In this document: piece by piece, positions 8,537-16,340 of the stretch
How the letters are laid out: the number at the start of each line of letters is the position of its first letter
How positions within the stretch are numbered: position 1 is the first letter of the stretch
Assembly: GCA_900548705.1 (NCBI GenBank)
Contig: URLF01000037.1
Coordinates: 1-25,659, forward strand
From: an uncultured Porphyromonadaceae bacterium
GTDB taxonomy: Bacteria; Bacteroidota; Bacteroidia; Bacteroidales; Muribaculaceae
Direction: 5' to 3'
DNA: 25,659 nt
Notes under the pieces: model-generated
Told to the model about the DNA's origin: nothing
The model's input: only the letters and a program-made list of their open reading frames with translations
Databases searched by the model: none
Made by a program: the position numbers and the translations under genes

Positions 8537-10408
8537 TTAAAAGTCAAGTCTGAAACCACCCATCGCCGTGAAGCCCGGCATCTCATAACCACGGTTGATG
8601 GTGTAGCGGGCATCGGTGATGTTCTCCAGACGGGTGAACAGGCTGAGATGACGCCATACCTCCCAGCTGACCTTGAGATTCAGGAGGGTGTAATTCTGTT
8701 CCGGGACTCCGGGGGCGACATAGAGACCACCCACACCTTTGAGGTCGGCCGACACCTCAAGCCATTTCCATGGTTTCCAGTCCGCCCCGAGGAAATACTG
8801 GTTTTTCGGGGCACCGGTCAGCGCGTCGAGCGATGTGTGGAGATAGCTGTAAGAGGCATACAGACGCAGGTTGTCGAGGGGATTGCTCTGCAATGAGACC
8901 TCGATACCCTTGTTGATGAACCGTCCGGTGTTGAGGTTCTTGAAATCAACGGTCTCGATCATGTCGCTCCCCTTGCTGTAATAGGCGGTCAGTTCGACGG
9001 CGAGCAGTCGCGAGAAACTTTTGCTGACCGACAACTCGTAATTCATCATCTTCTCGGGTTGCAGGTCAGGATTGGCCATACGGTAGAGATATAGTTCCCT
9101 GAATGATGGATTGCGGTAGCCCATGGCGATGTTCCCCTTGATGTTGAATCCTGCTCCGGGGTTCACCGAGAAGCCGAACTGCGGCACCCACTGCGTGTCG
9201 AACATATCGCTGTTGGCCATCCTGACCCCTCCGTTGAGGTTGAGGATTTCGCCGAACAATGCCTGCGAGAGGGTGATGTAGGGGGAATATTCCACTACTG
9301 TCTTGCGGGAGATTGTCGACATCGAGCCTTCGGCATGGTCGCGTCCGCCGGAGGTCGGAATCTCGCCGGAATAACTGTCGTAGTCGAATCCGACGGTGGC
9401 GGCGGCTCCTCTCCAGGGGTGGAAATTCTGGTAAAGAATCACACCGAAGCGGTTGTCGAGACTATGGAAGTGGCGCGGGTCATCCACGAAATGGTTGCCA
9501 TAACTGTAATATACCCTGGCCGCACCGGATGTCCGGTCATACCGGTTGGAGACCGTTACCGATGTCTCTCCACGGATGATATCCTGATGGTAGATGTCGG
9601 TTGACTCGGGATTGGAGAGGCGAGGGTAAATCGGGTCGTTACCCTTGAAATTCATCAGCGTGTAGTCGGCCGACACGTTCCAGCGGTCGGAAAATTCGTA
9701 ACCGACTTTGGCGTAACTGTCGGCCTGCCGGAAATCGAAATTGTCTACCGTGCCGTCAGTGCGGTTGTATGAGAGGGAAACCAGCGAGGAGAACCGGCCG
9801 AACTGGGTGGTGTTGGTCAGCGAGGATAGCCAGGTGTTGTATGAGCCGTATTGTGAGGAGAGGGTGGTATGGACTCCGTCTCGCGATGGCTTGCGGGTGA
9901 TGACATTGATGGCTCCTGCCATGGCGTTGGAGCCGTACAACACCGACCCCGGACCACGCAGCACTTCTACATGGTCTACCTGCTCCTTGCCGTAAAAGTC
10001 GGCGATATGATGGGAGTAGATGCCGGCGTATTGCGGTTGGCCGTCGACCATCATCAGCACTCCGCTCGCCCTGTCCCCTCCGACTCCGCGTAGCTTTATG
10101 TGGCCCGCGCCGTTGTTGCTGACTCCAAACCCGAAGATGCTCCGCTGGGAGACGAACAGACTCGGCACCATGCCGGATATGGCGGCCAGCACCTGGGTCT
10201 GTCCGGTGGATTCCAAACGGTCAGGGCCTACCACGGAGACGGTGTAGGGGAGGAGCTTGGCTCCCACGGAGCGGTTGGTGCCGGTGACCACCACCTCGTC
10301 AAGCATCAGTGTGGAGTCGGCATACTCCGCCGCCATGAGACCGGGAGATGAAACGACGCTGCAGGCCATCAGCAGGATGACTGCCGGGATATGTAGCGGT
10401 GATTTCAT
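8537..10408 (-). CDS. TonB-dependent outer-membrane receptor (BtuB/siderophore-receptor size class)
   Basis: 623 residues. A signal peptide (about 1-27, ending LMAA) is followed by a TonB-box-like LDEVVVTG near 36-43, the plug domain with the characteristic VDHVEVLRGPGSVLYGSNAMAGAINVIT (about 144-171), and a beta-barrel of alternating aromatic strands ending in a C-terminal Phe (GGFRLDF). There is no N-terminal carboxypeptidase-like extension, so it is not of the SusC polysaccharide class. Receptors of this size import cobalamin, haem, siderophores or metal chelates; the substrate cannot be told from the sequence. The gene starts 3 bases after the DUF362 gene stops, so the two are cotranscribed. 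No SusD, ABC transporter or haem-degradation gene is nearby. Confidence 0.92.
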   Translation of the reverse strand: MKSPLHIPAVILLMACSVVSSPGLMAAEYADSTLMLDEVVVTGTNRSVGAKLLPYTVSVVGPDRLESTGQTQVLAAISGMVPSLFVSQRSIFGFGVSNNGAGHIKLRGVGGDRASGVLMMVDGQPQYAGIYSHHIADFYGKEQVDHVEVLRGPGSVLYGSNAMAGAINVITRKPSRDGVHTTLSSQYGSYNTWLSSLTNTTQFGRFSSLVSLSYNRTDGTVDNFDFRQADSYAKVGYEFSDRWNVSADYTLMNFKGNDPIYPRLSNPESTDIYHQDIIRGETSVTVSNRYDRTSGAARVYYSYGNHFVDDPRHFHSLDNRFGVILYQNFHPWRGAAATVGFDYDSYSGEIPTSGGRDHAEGSMSTISRKTVVEYSPYITLSQALFGEILNLNGGVRMANSDMFDTQWVPQFGFSVNPGAGFNIKGNIAMGYRNPSFRELYLYRMANPDLQPEKMMNYELSVSKSFSRLLAVELTAYYSKGSDMIETVDFKNLNTGRFINKGIEVSLQSNPLDNLRLYASYSYLHTSLDALTGAPKNQYFLGADWKPWKWLEVSADLKGVGGLYVAPGVPEQNYTLLNLKVSWEVWRHLSLFTRLENITDARYTINRGYEMPGFTAMGGFRLDF

Positions 10409-10411
10409 CGG

Positions 10412-11029
10412 TTATTTGTTTTCAGGGGTAGTTGAGTGGGAGATATCGACAAGTTCATAATCGAGCGAACCGAAACCGATACGCGCGGCATGATCGACGG
10501 TGTGGGTGCCGTGGCGGCTGTTGATGCGTTCAATCAGCGGGGCACGATTGTCACCTTCGGATGAAGGCAGGTCAAACACCATATCGAGGCATGCCTTGTC
10601 GAGGGCGACAGGGTCGAGCGATGCGAGGATTCCGACATCTTTCATACGTGGAGTGTCGGGATGGCCGTTGCAGTCACAGTCGACCGAGAGGTTGTTCATC
10701 ACATTAATATAAATCACTTTCCCGCCGAAATAATCATGGACCGATTTGGCGGCCACGGCCATGGATTCGAGGAAGGCATCCTGCCCGTGAGGCTGCTCGA
10801 AAAGATGGGCGGTGTCTTCGTATGCCCCGGCGGTATGGATCAGGGTCTTCCCCTCGGGCTTCACACCAAGGGCATGGTAGACCTCAAGCAGCCCTTCGGG
10901 GGATATGTCAGATGTGAAATAGACTTGGGGCTTTGAAGCGGCGGAGTCTGTCATTTCGACCGCCTGCACGGAAAACGAAGATGAAAAGGCGGCCGCGATT
11001 ATGAATAGCGGGAAGATATGTTTCTTCAT
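10412..11029 (-). CDS. DUF362-family protein, internally shortened, exported
   Basis: 205 residues with a signal peptide (1-23, ending VQA). Residues 35-60 (VYFTSDISPEGLLEVYHALG...) match the start of Bacteroidales DUF362 proteins, and residues 62-197 (IHTAGAYEDTAH ... DAFLESMAVAAKSVHDYFGGKVIYINVMNNLSVDCDC ... VALDKACLDMVF ... ERINSRHGTHTVDHA) match their C-terminal half. As I recall the family, proteins of this kind are about 350-380 residues and carry some 130-150 residues between these two blocks; here they meet directly at Lys61/Thr62 (near 10847) without breaking the frame. The conserved DCDC cysteine pair remains. Function in the family is unknown; an Fe-S or metal role is often guessed. 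Cotranscription with a TonB receptor suggests a link to metal or cofactor uptake. It may be a decayed gene despite the open frame. Confidence 0.8.
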   Translation of the reverse strand: MKKHIFPLFIIAAAFSSSFSVQAVEMTDSAASKPQVYFTSDISPEGLLEVYHALGVKPEGKTLIHTAGAYEDTAHLFEQPHGQDAFLESMAVAAKSVHDYFGGKVIYINVMNNLSVDCDCNGHPDTPRMKDVGILASLDPVALDKACLDMVFDLPSSEGDNRAPLIERINSRHGTHTVDHAARIGFGSLDYELVDISHSTTPENK

Positions 11030-11081
11030 ACGGGTTATAAGATTGATTCTTGTGATAGATTTAGAGATAGTGTCTTCGCCG

Positions 11082-11112
11082 CAAAATTACATCATTCCCC
11101 ACAACCGCCAAT
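11082..11112 (-). promoter_or_regulatory. Candidate promoter for the DUF362-TonB receptor operon
   Basis: On the minus strand TAATTTTG (11089-11082) matches the -7 element. ATTG, three of four bases of the -33 TTTG, sits 19 bases upstream. A second TAATTTTG at 11123-11116 lacks a good -33 partner. The element lies 52 bases before the DUF362 ATG. Confidence 0.45.
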
Positions 11113-11201
11113 TACCAAAATTACGGCATTTCTTCTCAAAATCACCTGTAATCAAACTACCCTCTGTATGTCTGTCGAATGCCGAGGACAAAAGCTGGGT
11201 T

Positions 11202-11239
11202 AAAAAAAGTTGTATCGTAAGATTTGATTACGATACAAC
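11202..11239 (-). terminator. Terminator for the tRNA-Arg transcript
   Basis: A perfect 12-bp inverted repeat (11209-11220 with 11228-11239) with a 7-base loop is followed on the minus strand by a T7 run (plus-strand A7 at 11202-11208). It stands 15 bases beyond the tRNA 3' end and insulates the downstream DUF362 promoter. Confidence 0.88.
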
Positions 11240-11253
11240 CTCATTTTGCTTGG

Positions 11254-11325
11254 TATTCCCGTAGGGAGTCGAACCCTAATCGTCGGAACCGGAATCCGAT
11301 ATTCTATCCATTGAACTACGGGAAC
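11254..11325 (-). tRNA. tRNA-Arg, anticodon CCG
   Basis: The minus strand folds as a complete cloverleaf: acceptor GTTCCCG/CGGGAAT, D arm GTTC/GAAT, anticodon stem TCGGA/TCCGA with loop TTCCGGT (anticodon CCG at 11292-11290, reading CGG), a 4-base variable loop, and T arm TAGGG/CCCTA with loop TTCGACT. The first acceptor pair is a G-U wobble, and the discriminator base is A. CCA is not encoded. A promoter lies just upstream and a terminator just downstream, so it is a single-tRNA transcription unit. Confidence 0.95.
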
Positions 11326-11338
11326 AGGATTTGTTATG

Positions 11339-11370
11339 CAAAGGTAGGCATTATTTCTGATGCTTGCAAA
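11339..11370 (-). promoter_or_regulatory. Promoter of tRNA-Arg
   Basis: On the minus strand TTTG (11370-11367) is followed after 20 bases by TACCTTTG (11346-11339), matching both Bacteroidales sigma elements. The -7 element ends 13 bases before the tRNA 5' end. The remaining gap up to the cupin gene (11371-11509) shows only a short direct repeat near 11413-11431 and no gene. Confidence 0.78.
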
Positions 11371-11509
11371 TAAATCATCACCAACATTCCTCCGGGAGGG
11401 AATTCGTGAGGGTCCGGGACGGTAGTCCGGGAAGGAATCTTACACTCAACCCCCAGCTCTCTATCTATTTCCCCAATATATTCTCCTCTATACTGCGGGA
11501 ATGAGGAGG

Positions 11510-11956
11510 TCAGTTGCCACTTGACTGGGCATCGGGATGGGCGGCGAGGTAGTCGAGGAAGTCGCCCATTGGGGAGAGGTATTCCTCGGGGTCGAACTCG
11601 GTGGAGCTAAGGGTCAGGCACACCGCCCCGGGGGTGAAGTCGTGAAGCTCACGCCAGTAGGGAGGGGGAAGCAACAACGCTATGTCGGGGCGGTCGAGGG
11701 TGAAGGTTTCCCAGGTCTTCCCGTCGAACACCTTCACATCGAAGCTCCCCGCCACGGCTATCAGCAGCTGGCTCTCGCGGATATGGGCATGGCCCCCGCG
11801 TTGCGCTCCGTCAGGCATTCCGTAGATGTAAAACAGGCGCTTTATCTCGAATGGGGCGGTAAGGGGGTGCTGTAAGAATGTGAGACTGCCGCGGTTGTCG
11901 CTGATTCGCGGCAACCGCAGCAGATGGGGTTTATGTCCGTGATTGTTGTCGGACAT
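11510..11956 (-). CDS. FdtA/QdtA-like (WxcM-type) cupin, putative dTDP-sugar 3,4-ketoisomerase
   Basis: 148 residues, close to the ~130-140 of single-domain FdtA proteins. The cupin barrel runs from about 12 to 130. The family motif is present as RGGHAHIRESQ (53-63), in which His56 and His58 correspond to the conserved histidine pair of the sugar 3,4-ketoisomerases, and DNRGSLTF (20-27) is also typical. Such enzymes move the keto group of dTDP-4-keto-6-deoxyglucose from C4 to C3 in making amino-deoxysugars for surface glycans. No other nucleotide-sugar gene is nearby. It starts 3 bases after serA stops, as the last gene of the serC-serA operon, so a different role in this lineage is possible. 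Confidence 0.78.
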   Translation of the reverse strand: MSDNNHGHKPHLLRLPRISDNRGSLTFLQHPLTAPFEIKRLFYIYGMPDGAQRGGHAHIRESQLLIAVAGSFDVKVFDGKTWETFTLDRPDIALLLPPPYWRELHDFTPGAVCLTLSSTEFDPEEYLSPMGDFLDYLAAHPDAQSSGN

Positions 11957-11959
11957 CGA

Positions 11960-12880
11960 TTACTTGTTTACACGGAAGGGGGCTGAGCCGTCACGGAAGA
12001 AGTCGACAATCTGACGGGCGGCGGCGATGCCGGCGTTGATGTTGGCTTCGGCTGTCTGGGCTCCCATTTTCTTGGGGGTGAAGAACACGCGGCCTGCGCA
12101 TTCCTTCTCAAGCACGGCGGCGTTGTCGGGCTTCACGTCGGCGACATATTTCAGGTCGGGACGTTCGGCGAGGGCTTTGCGCAGCCCCTCCTCGTCAATC
12201 ACCTCTTTGCGGGCGGTGTTGACCAGCACTCCATTCTTGGGAAGCTTCATCACCAGCTCGTAGCCAACTGAGCCTTTGGTCTCGGGGGTGGCGGGAATAT
12301 GCAGCGAGACAATCTGGTTGCCTGAATAAAGCTCGTCGATACCTTTCACGGGAGTCACGCCTGCGGCGACCATCACTTCGTCAGGGCAATAGGGATCAAG
12401 GGCTGAAACCTCCATGCCGAAGCCTTTGGCGATACGGGCCACATTGCGGCCTACCTGACCGAAGGCGTGGATTCCGAGTTTCTTGTCTTTAAGCTCGGTG
12501 CCGGAGGTGCCGTTATACATATTGCGGACGGCCATCACTGTCATGCCGAACACCAGTTCGGCCACGGCGTTGGAGTTCTGACCCGGGGTGTTCTCCACAC
12601 ACACGTTGTGGGCGGTTGCGGCAGCCAGGTCGACATTGTCATACCCTGCGCCGGCGCGTACCACGATTTTCAGCGCGGGAGCAGCGTCAAGCACCTCCGC
12701 GTCTACTTTGTCTGAGCGGATAATCAACGCGTCAGCGTCTTTCACCGCATCAAGCAGCTCCTGACGTGAGCCGTATTTCTCCAGAAGGGCGAGCTGATGG
12801 CCTGCATCTTCGACAACCTTGCGGATGCCTTCGACCGCCACGGGTGCGAAAGGCTTCTCGGTGGCAACTAATACTTTCAT
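11960..12880 (-). CDS. serA: D-3-phosphoglycerate dehydrogenase, short Bacteroidetes type
   Basis: 306 residues, the short form without C-terminal ASB/ACT regulatory domains. It oxidises 3-phosphoglycerate to 3-phosphohydroxypyruvate, the first step of serine synthesis. The substrate-side motif VVRAGAGYDNVDL (73-85) and NTPGQNSNAVAELV (97-110) are clear. The NAD-binding glycine motif is altered to HAFGQVG (138-144). Catalytic Arg224 is in NTARK. Where most D-2-hydroxyacid dehydrogenases have the catalytic His in TPHxG, this protein has TPKKMGAQT (268-276), a Lys; I recall the same in other Bacteroidales SerA proteins, so it is a family trait and not damage. It lies 15 bases after serC. Loss of the ACT domain implies no classical serine feedback. 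Confidence 0.93.
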   Translation of the reverse strand: MKVLVATEKPFAPVAVEGIRKVVEDAGHQLALLEKYGSRQELLDAVKDADALIIRSDKVDAEVLDAAPALKIVVRAGAGYDNVDLAAATAHNVCVENTPGQNSNAVAELVFGMTVMAVRNMYNGTSGTELKDKKLGIHAFGQVGRNVARIAKGFGMEVSALDPYCPDEVMVAAGVTPVKGIDELYSGNQIVSLHIPATPETKGSVGYELVMKLPKNGVLVNTARKEVIDEEGLRKALAERPDLKYVADVKPDNAAVLEKECAGRVFFTPKKMGAQTAEANINAGIAAARQIVDFFRDGSAPFRVNK

Positions 12881-12895
12881 AGTAAGACAGCCGGT

Positions 12896-13966
12896 TTAAA
12901 GTTTGTTCTGGAACTCCTTCATTGCCTCTACAAGCACCTTCACGCTCTCGATGGGAAGGGCGTTGTAGAGCGATGCGCGGAAACCGCCGACAGAGCGGTG
13001 GCCCTTGATGCCGACGATGCCTTTGGAGGTGGCGAATTCCATGAAGGATTTCTCCAGCTCGGCATATTCGGGCTTCAGCACGAAGCATACATTCATGATC
13101 GAGCGGTCGGCGTGGTCGGGGACAGTGGCCTGGAAAATCTTCGACGAGTCGATAGCCTCATAGAGGAGGGCTGCCTTGTCGAGGTCCATCTTTTCAAGCA
13201 CCTTGATACCGCCGAGCTCCTTGTAGTAACGGAGGGTCTGGAGAGCCGAGAAAATCGGGAGGACAGGGGGGGTGTTGAACATCGACCCCTTGTCGATATG
13301 GGTCTTGTAGTTGAGCATCGTCGGGATGGGACGGCAGGGATCCTGCACTGCCGCGTCGCGGACGATGACGATGGTGGCCCCGGCGGGGGCGAGGTTCTTC
13401 TGCGCGCCTGCGTAGATGAGGTCATATTTAGACACATCTACGGGACGGGAGAAGATATCCGACGACATGTCCGACACCAGGCGGACACCTACCTCGGGAT
13501 CCTTGCGGATTTCGGTACCGTAGATGGTGTTGTTGGTGGTGTAATGGAAATAGTCAGCGTCGGCGGGAACGGTGAAATCCTTGGGGATATAGTTGTAATT
13601 CTTGTCTTCAGAAGAGGCGACAACGTCAACTTCGCCGAAGAGCTTGGCCTCCTTCACGGCCTTGTGGGCCCAAACGCCTGTGTCGAGATAGGCGGCCTTC
13701 TTCTTGAGGAGGTTGTAAGGCACCATGGCGAACTGGAGGGATGCTCCGCCCCCGAGGAACAGCACGCTGTAGCCTTCGGGCACTTCGAGGAGTTCCTTCA
13801 CCAGGGCCTGGGCTTCATCCATCACCGCCTGGAATTCTTTTGAACGGTGGGATACTTCGAGAATCGACAGGCCGGTGTTTGCGAAATCCAGCACCGCGTC
13901 GGCGGTGTTCTTGATGGTGTACTGGCTCATGATCGATGGGCCGGCATAGAAGTTGTGCTTCTTCAT
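12896..13966 (-). CDS. serC: Phosphoserine aminotransferase
   Basis: 356 residues, full length for SerC. It starts MKKHNFYAGPSIM, the typical N-terminus with the substrate loop. The block LGGGASLQFAMVPYNLL (71-87) binds the PLP phosphate, Trp99 in GVWAHKA stacks on the cofactor ring, and Lys190 in YAGAQKNLAPAG forms the PLP Schiff base. The C-terminal block GIKGHRSVGGFRASLYNALP carries the substrate-binding arginines. It transaminates 3-phosphohydroxypyruvate to phosphoserine, acting directly after SerA. It is the first gene of serC-serA-cupin and is read from the well-formed promoter at 14028-14059. SerB is not in the window. Confidence 0.96.
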   Translation of the reverse strand: MKKHNFYAGPSIMSQYTIKNTADAVLDFANTGLSILEVSHRSKEFQAVMDEAQALVKELLEVPEGYSVLFLGGGASLQFAMVPYNLLKKKAAYLDTGVWAHKAVKEAKLFGEVDVVASSEDKNYNYIPKDFTVPADADYFHYTTNNTIYGTEIRKDPEVGVRLVSDMSSDIFSRPVDVSKYDLIYAGAQKNLAPAGATIVIVRDAAVQDPCRPIPTMLNYKTHIDKGSMFNTPPVLPIFSALQTLRYYKELGGIKVLEKMDLDKAALLYEAIDSSKIFQATVPDHADRSIMNVCFVLKPEYAELEKSFMEFATSKGIVGIKGHRSVGGFRASLYNALPIESVKVLVEAMKEFQNKL

Positions 13967-14027
13967 CTTGGTAAGTTTTTTATGGATGTATCGGGGAGAG
14001 GCGCAATAATCTAAAAGTTGTATTTCG

Positions 14028-14059
14028 CAAAGTTAGGTAAAGAATCCCTATTTTCCAAA
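14028..14059 (-). promoter_or_regulatory. Promoter of the serC-serA-cupin operon
   Basis: On the minus strand TTTG (14059-14056) is followed after 20 bases by TAACTTTG (14035-14028), a full match to the Bacteroidales -33/-7 pattern, with a leader of about 55 bases before the serC ATG. Confidence 0.8.
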
Positions 14060-14151
14060 CCGATTGCGAAAATTTTCAAGAGGAAGAAATATGCCGTTGT
14101 CATCCTCGGTATATCTGTGTTGATTCTGTGGCTTTAGGGTGTGGCCAGATT

Positions 14152-15675
14152 TTATCTTATAAGGATTTTCTTGCCGTTGCTGATATAAATGTTTCCCGGA
14201 GCGGGAGCCTCAACCTTTCGCCCGGATAAATCGTAGGTATGGTAGTCGTACTGCTCTTTTCCGTTCATTGTCACGCAGCCGATGCCGGCAGATGGGAAAT
14301 TATCGGTTTCTATGAAATTTGTCATATAATCCCAGCCGGGAGCTGTCGTGTATTGCTGCTTCGTCCCTGTCGGTATGAATACAGGAGTTGATTTGTTCAC
14401 ACTTGCGAAAGGTGATCCGTCAAATTCATATCCTTGTGCCGGGATATATGCGGGAGGAACAGTCGCTTTGCAGTAGATGCTTTTCAGATTTGAGCATAAG
14501 GCAAAAGCCCTGTCACCTATGCTTTTAAGTGAAGAGGGCAATATTACACTGTTGAGCTGCCTGCAACCTTGGAACGCATCCTGCCCGATTGATTCCAATG
14601 TTTCCGGAAAATCTATTTCGGCTATCTTGGTGCCATCGAAGGCGAACTCCCCGATTGTAATCGCCCGGGAGGGAACATTGGCCTGCTGTAACGATATGCA
14701 TCCGGAAAAGATACTTTCCGGAACGAACGGTAAGTTATCGGGCAAATGTACTTCGGTTAGTTCCCAGTTATTATAGAACTCTCCCCCTTGCGGGCAAAGA
14801 TAACAGTTGTCAGGCAGAAATGCTTTTTTGAATTTGGAGCCCGCGAATGCCATGCATCCGAGATATTCCAATGACCGGGGTATGTTGATTTCAGATATTT
14901 TGCAGGAGTAGAATGCCGCGCACTTGATTTCGAGCAGAGATTCAGGCAGTGTTATTTTGCCTGTCAGTCCGTGGCAATAGTAAAAAGCTTGTTCGCCAAT
15001 TACTTTCAGGTTTTCCGGAAATGCCAATTGTTCTGATGTCAGATCGATGCAGTCGGTGAATGCCGCTCTGCCTATTGACTGCAAAGTGCCGGGAAACTTG
15101 ATTTCACGGAGGGAGATTGAATATGCGACGGCAAAATCGCCTATTTCAGTTACTCCTTCGGGAAGAAGCAATTTCTCAAGCCATGTCGTGGTTATCACCA
15201 TGGTTTCCCAGTTGACCTGTTCATTTATGTGGAATAGGGCATATTGGGGGATAATTCCGTTTTCAACCGTTGCATTCTCAAGGTTGATGATTTTCAGCTG
15301 GCCATTGAACGATGATTCCCATAGCGTATTGAAATCATCATCATTCATCGGACCTTCTACCGAGATGGAATCTATCTCGAATATTCTGTCACCCAGCACG
15401 GATGCTAAAGTGCCACTCTCTGACAAAACCGCATGTGCGTATTGATGCGTATTGATTTGATTGCTTTCCGAACTTCTGCCGGATGCTTTATGGTTGTGAC
15501 ACAACTTGAATTCTTGAATGTAGGAGTTGTTCGATGAACAAAGTTCTTCAACCAATATCGGAGTGAGAACTATTTTATCGTTTTCCAAGAGGCCTGTGGC
15601 GTCTTTACGGGCGAACGCCATAAACGGCACCGCCACCATCAGGAATATGGCTGATTTGATTAATAAATTCCTCAT
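14152..15675 (-). CDS. BspA-like leucine-rich-repeat (LRR_5) surface protein with T9SS-like tail
   Basis: 507 residues. A signal peptide (1-22, ending MAFA) and a unique region of about 130 residues precede a run of LRR_5 repeats (about 165-420). The repeat core reads LPEGVTEIGDFAVAYSISLREIKFPGTLQSIGRAAF in two pieces, with recurring IG..AF..C..L. The repeats alternate canonical (LPEGVTEIGDFAV, FPETLESIGQDAF) and degenerate units. The C-terminus (YDLSGRKVEAPAPGNIYISNGKKILIR) resembles a compact T9SS type A sorting end. BspA-like proteins are surface adhesins or matrix-binding proteins; the ligand is unknown. It lies 57 bases downstream of the Crp/Fnr-type gene on the same strand, and a perfect inverted repeat covers its likely promoter. 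Confidence 0.85.
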   Translation of the reverse strand: MRNLLIKSAIFLMVAVPFMAFARKDATGLLENDKIVLTPILVEELCSSNNSYIQEFKLCHNHKASGRSSESNQINTHQYAHAVLSESGTLASVLGDRIFEIDSISVEGPMNDDDFNTLWESSFNGQLKIINLENATVENGIIPQYALFHINEQVNWETMVITTTWLEKLLLPEGVTEIGDFAVAYSISLREIKFPGTLQSIGRAAFTDCIDLTSEQLAFPENLKVIGEQAFYYCHGLTGKITLPESLLEIKCAAFYSCKISEINIPRSLEYLGCMAFAGSKFKKAFLPDNCYLCPQGGEFYNNWELTEVHLPDNLPFVPESIFSGCISLQQANVPSRAITIGEFAFDGTKIAEIDFPETLESIGQDAFQGCRQLNSVILPSSLKSIGDRAFALCSNLKSIYCKATVPPAYIPAQGYEFDGSPFASVNKSTPVFIPTGTKQQYTTAPGWDYMTNFIETDNFPSAGIGCVTMNGKEQYDYHTYDLSGRKVEAPAPGNIYISNGKKILIR

Positions 15676-15677
15676 AT

Positions 15678-15713
15678 GTCGTTTTTTCCGGCAAATGTAT
15701 GAGAAAAAACGAC
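15678..15713 (-). promoter_or_regulatory. Inverted repeat enclosing a -7 element ahead of the LRR gene
   Basis: A perfect 10-bp inverted repeat (15678-15687 with 15704-15713) has a 16-base spacer. That spacer contains TACATTTG on the minus strand (15699-15692), an exact -7 match, 17 bases before the LRR ATG. No clear -33 TTTG is seen. The repeat could be an operator, or a leader hairpin or terminator for the upstream regulator gene; in the minus direction a T6 run lies within the first arm, not after the second. Confidence 0.45.
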
Positions 15714-15732
15714 TGACGGAATAAAACTTGTT

Positions 15733-16305
15733 TTATTGGCCAGGATTTTCTGCGAGATTTTTCCGGATTCGGCTAAGATACACCGGAGTGACGAGTAAAT
15801 ATGAGGCTATATCCCGCAACGAGACGATGTCTAAAATCCGGGGATGCAACGTTGCCAGTTCAAGGTATCTTTCAGTCGGTGTCTTGCGGTACAGTTCAAG
15901 GTGGCGGGAATAGATTTCGCTGAATAATGAGCCATTGACAGCGGAAAGGTTGCCTTCAAACTGTGCGTTAAAAATGTCTCGAGCCTCAGCGGTTCTGATT
16001 TGAAATACCGAGGTGTCGGTTCCGGCTTTTATGGAGACCTCAGATGGAAGTCCGTTGAAAGAGTTGTAGTAATCGGCTACAATCTCCCCTTCGAAAGCGA
16101 ACCCGACAACAGCCTCGTTCCCCTGCGATGTCAGTGTCGTGTATTTGAAATAACCGGATTCCACCACTCCGAGATACTTGGCGACCCATCCCTGTTGGAC
16201 GAAGGCGTTATCTTTGGGATAATGGACGACACGGCCGTTCGTTCTGCAAAAATCCTTGATTGCCGATAAGTCACATTTGCTGTCATATAAATTAAAGCCG
16301 ACCAT
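15733..16305 (-). CDS. Crp/Fnr-family transcriptional regulator
   Basis: 190 residues from an ATG at 16305; the same frame stays open further upstream only because it overlaps rarA in another frame, and the cNMP-like domain begins a few residues after this ATG. An effector-binding beta-roll domain spans about 10-115 (VVHYPKDNAFVQQGWVAKYL, VVGFAFEGEIVADYYNSF). A long dimer helix follows, then a winged-helix DNA-binding segment near 155-186 (SLRDIASYLLVTPVYLSRIRKN). The cAMP-phosphate-binding RxA signature is absent, as in most Bacteroidetes members, so the signal is unknown. The gene starts 35 bases after rarA stops. Its likely targets include its own region, given the inverted repeat immediately downstream. 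Confidence 0.88.
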   Translation of the reverse strand: MVGFNLYDSKCDLSAIKDFCRTNGRVVHYPKDNAFVQQGWVAKYLGVVESGYFKYTTLTSQGNEAVVGFAFEGEIVADYYNSFNGLPSEVSIKAGTDTSVFQIRTAEARDIFNAQFEGNLSAVNGSLFSEIYSRHLELYRKTPTERYLELATLHPRILDIVSLRDIASYLLVTPVYLSRIRKNLAENPGQ

Positions 16306-16340
16306 TTTGATTGCAAGATTAAAAATTGGAGGTGCGCGAT

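Noticed and set aside
11404..11435. Short direct repeat (GTCCGGGA) near the tRNA, as a possible attachment site
   Set aside because: Only eight bases, not overlapping the tRNA 3' end, and no integrase or second copy of a tRNA fragment is nearby.
12998..13843. 281-residue plus-strand frame opposite serC
   Set aside because: Low-complexity Gly/Val/Glu-rich shadow of serC; the minus strand carries all SerC motifs.
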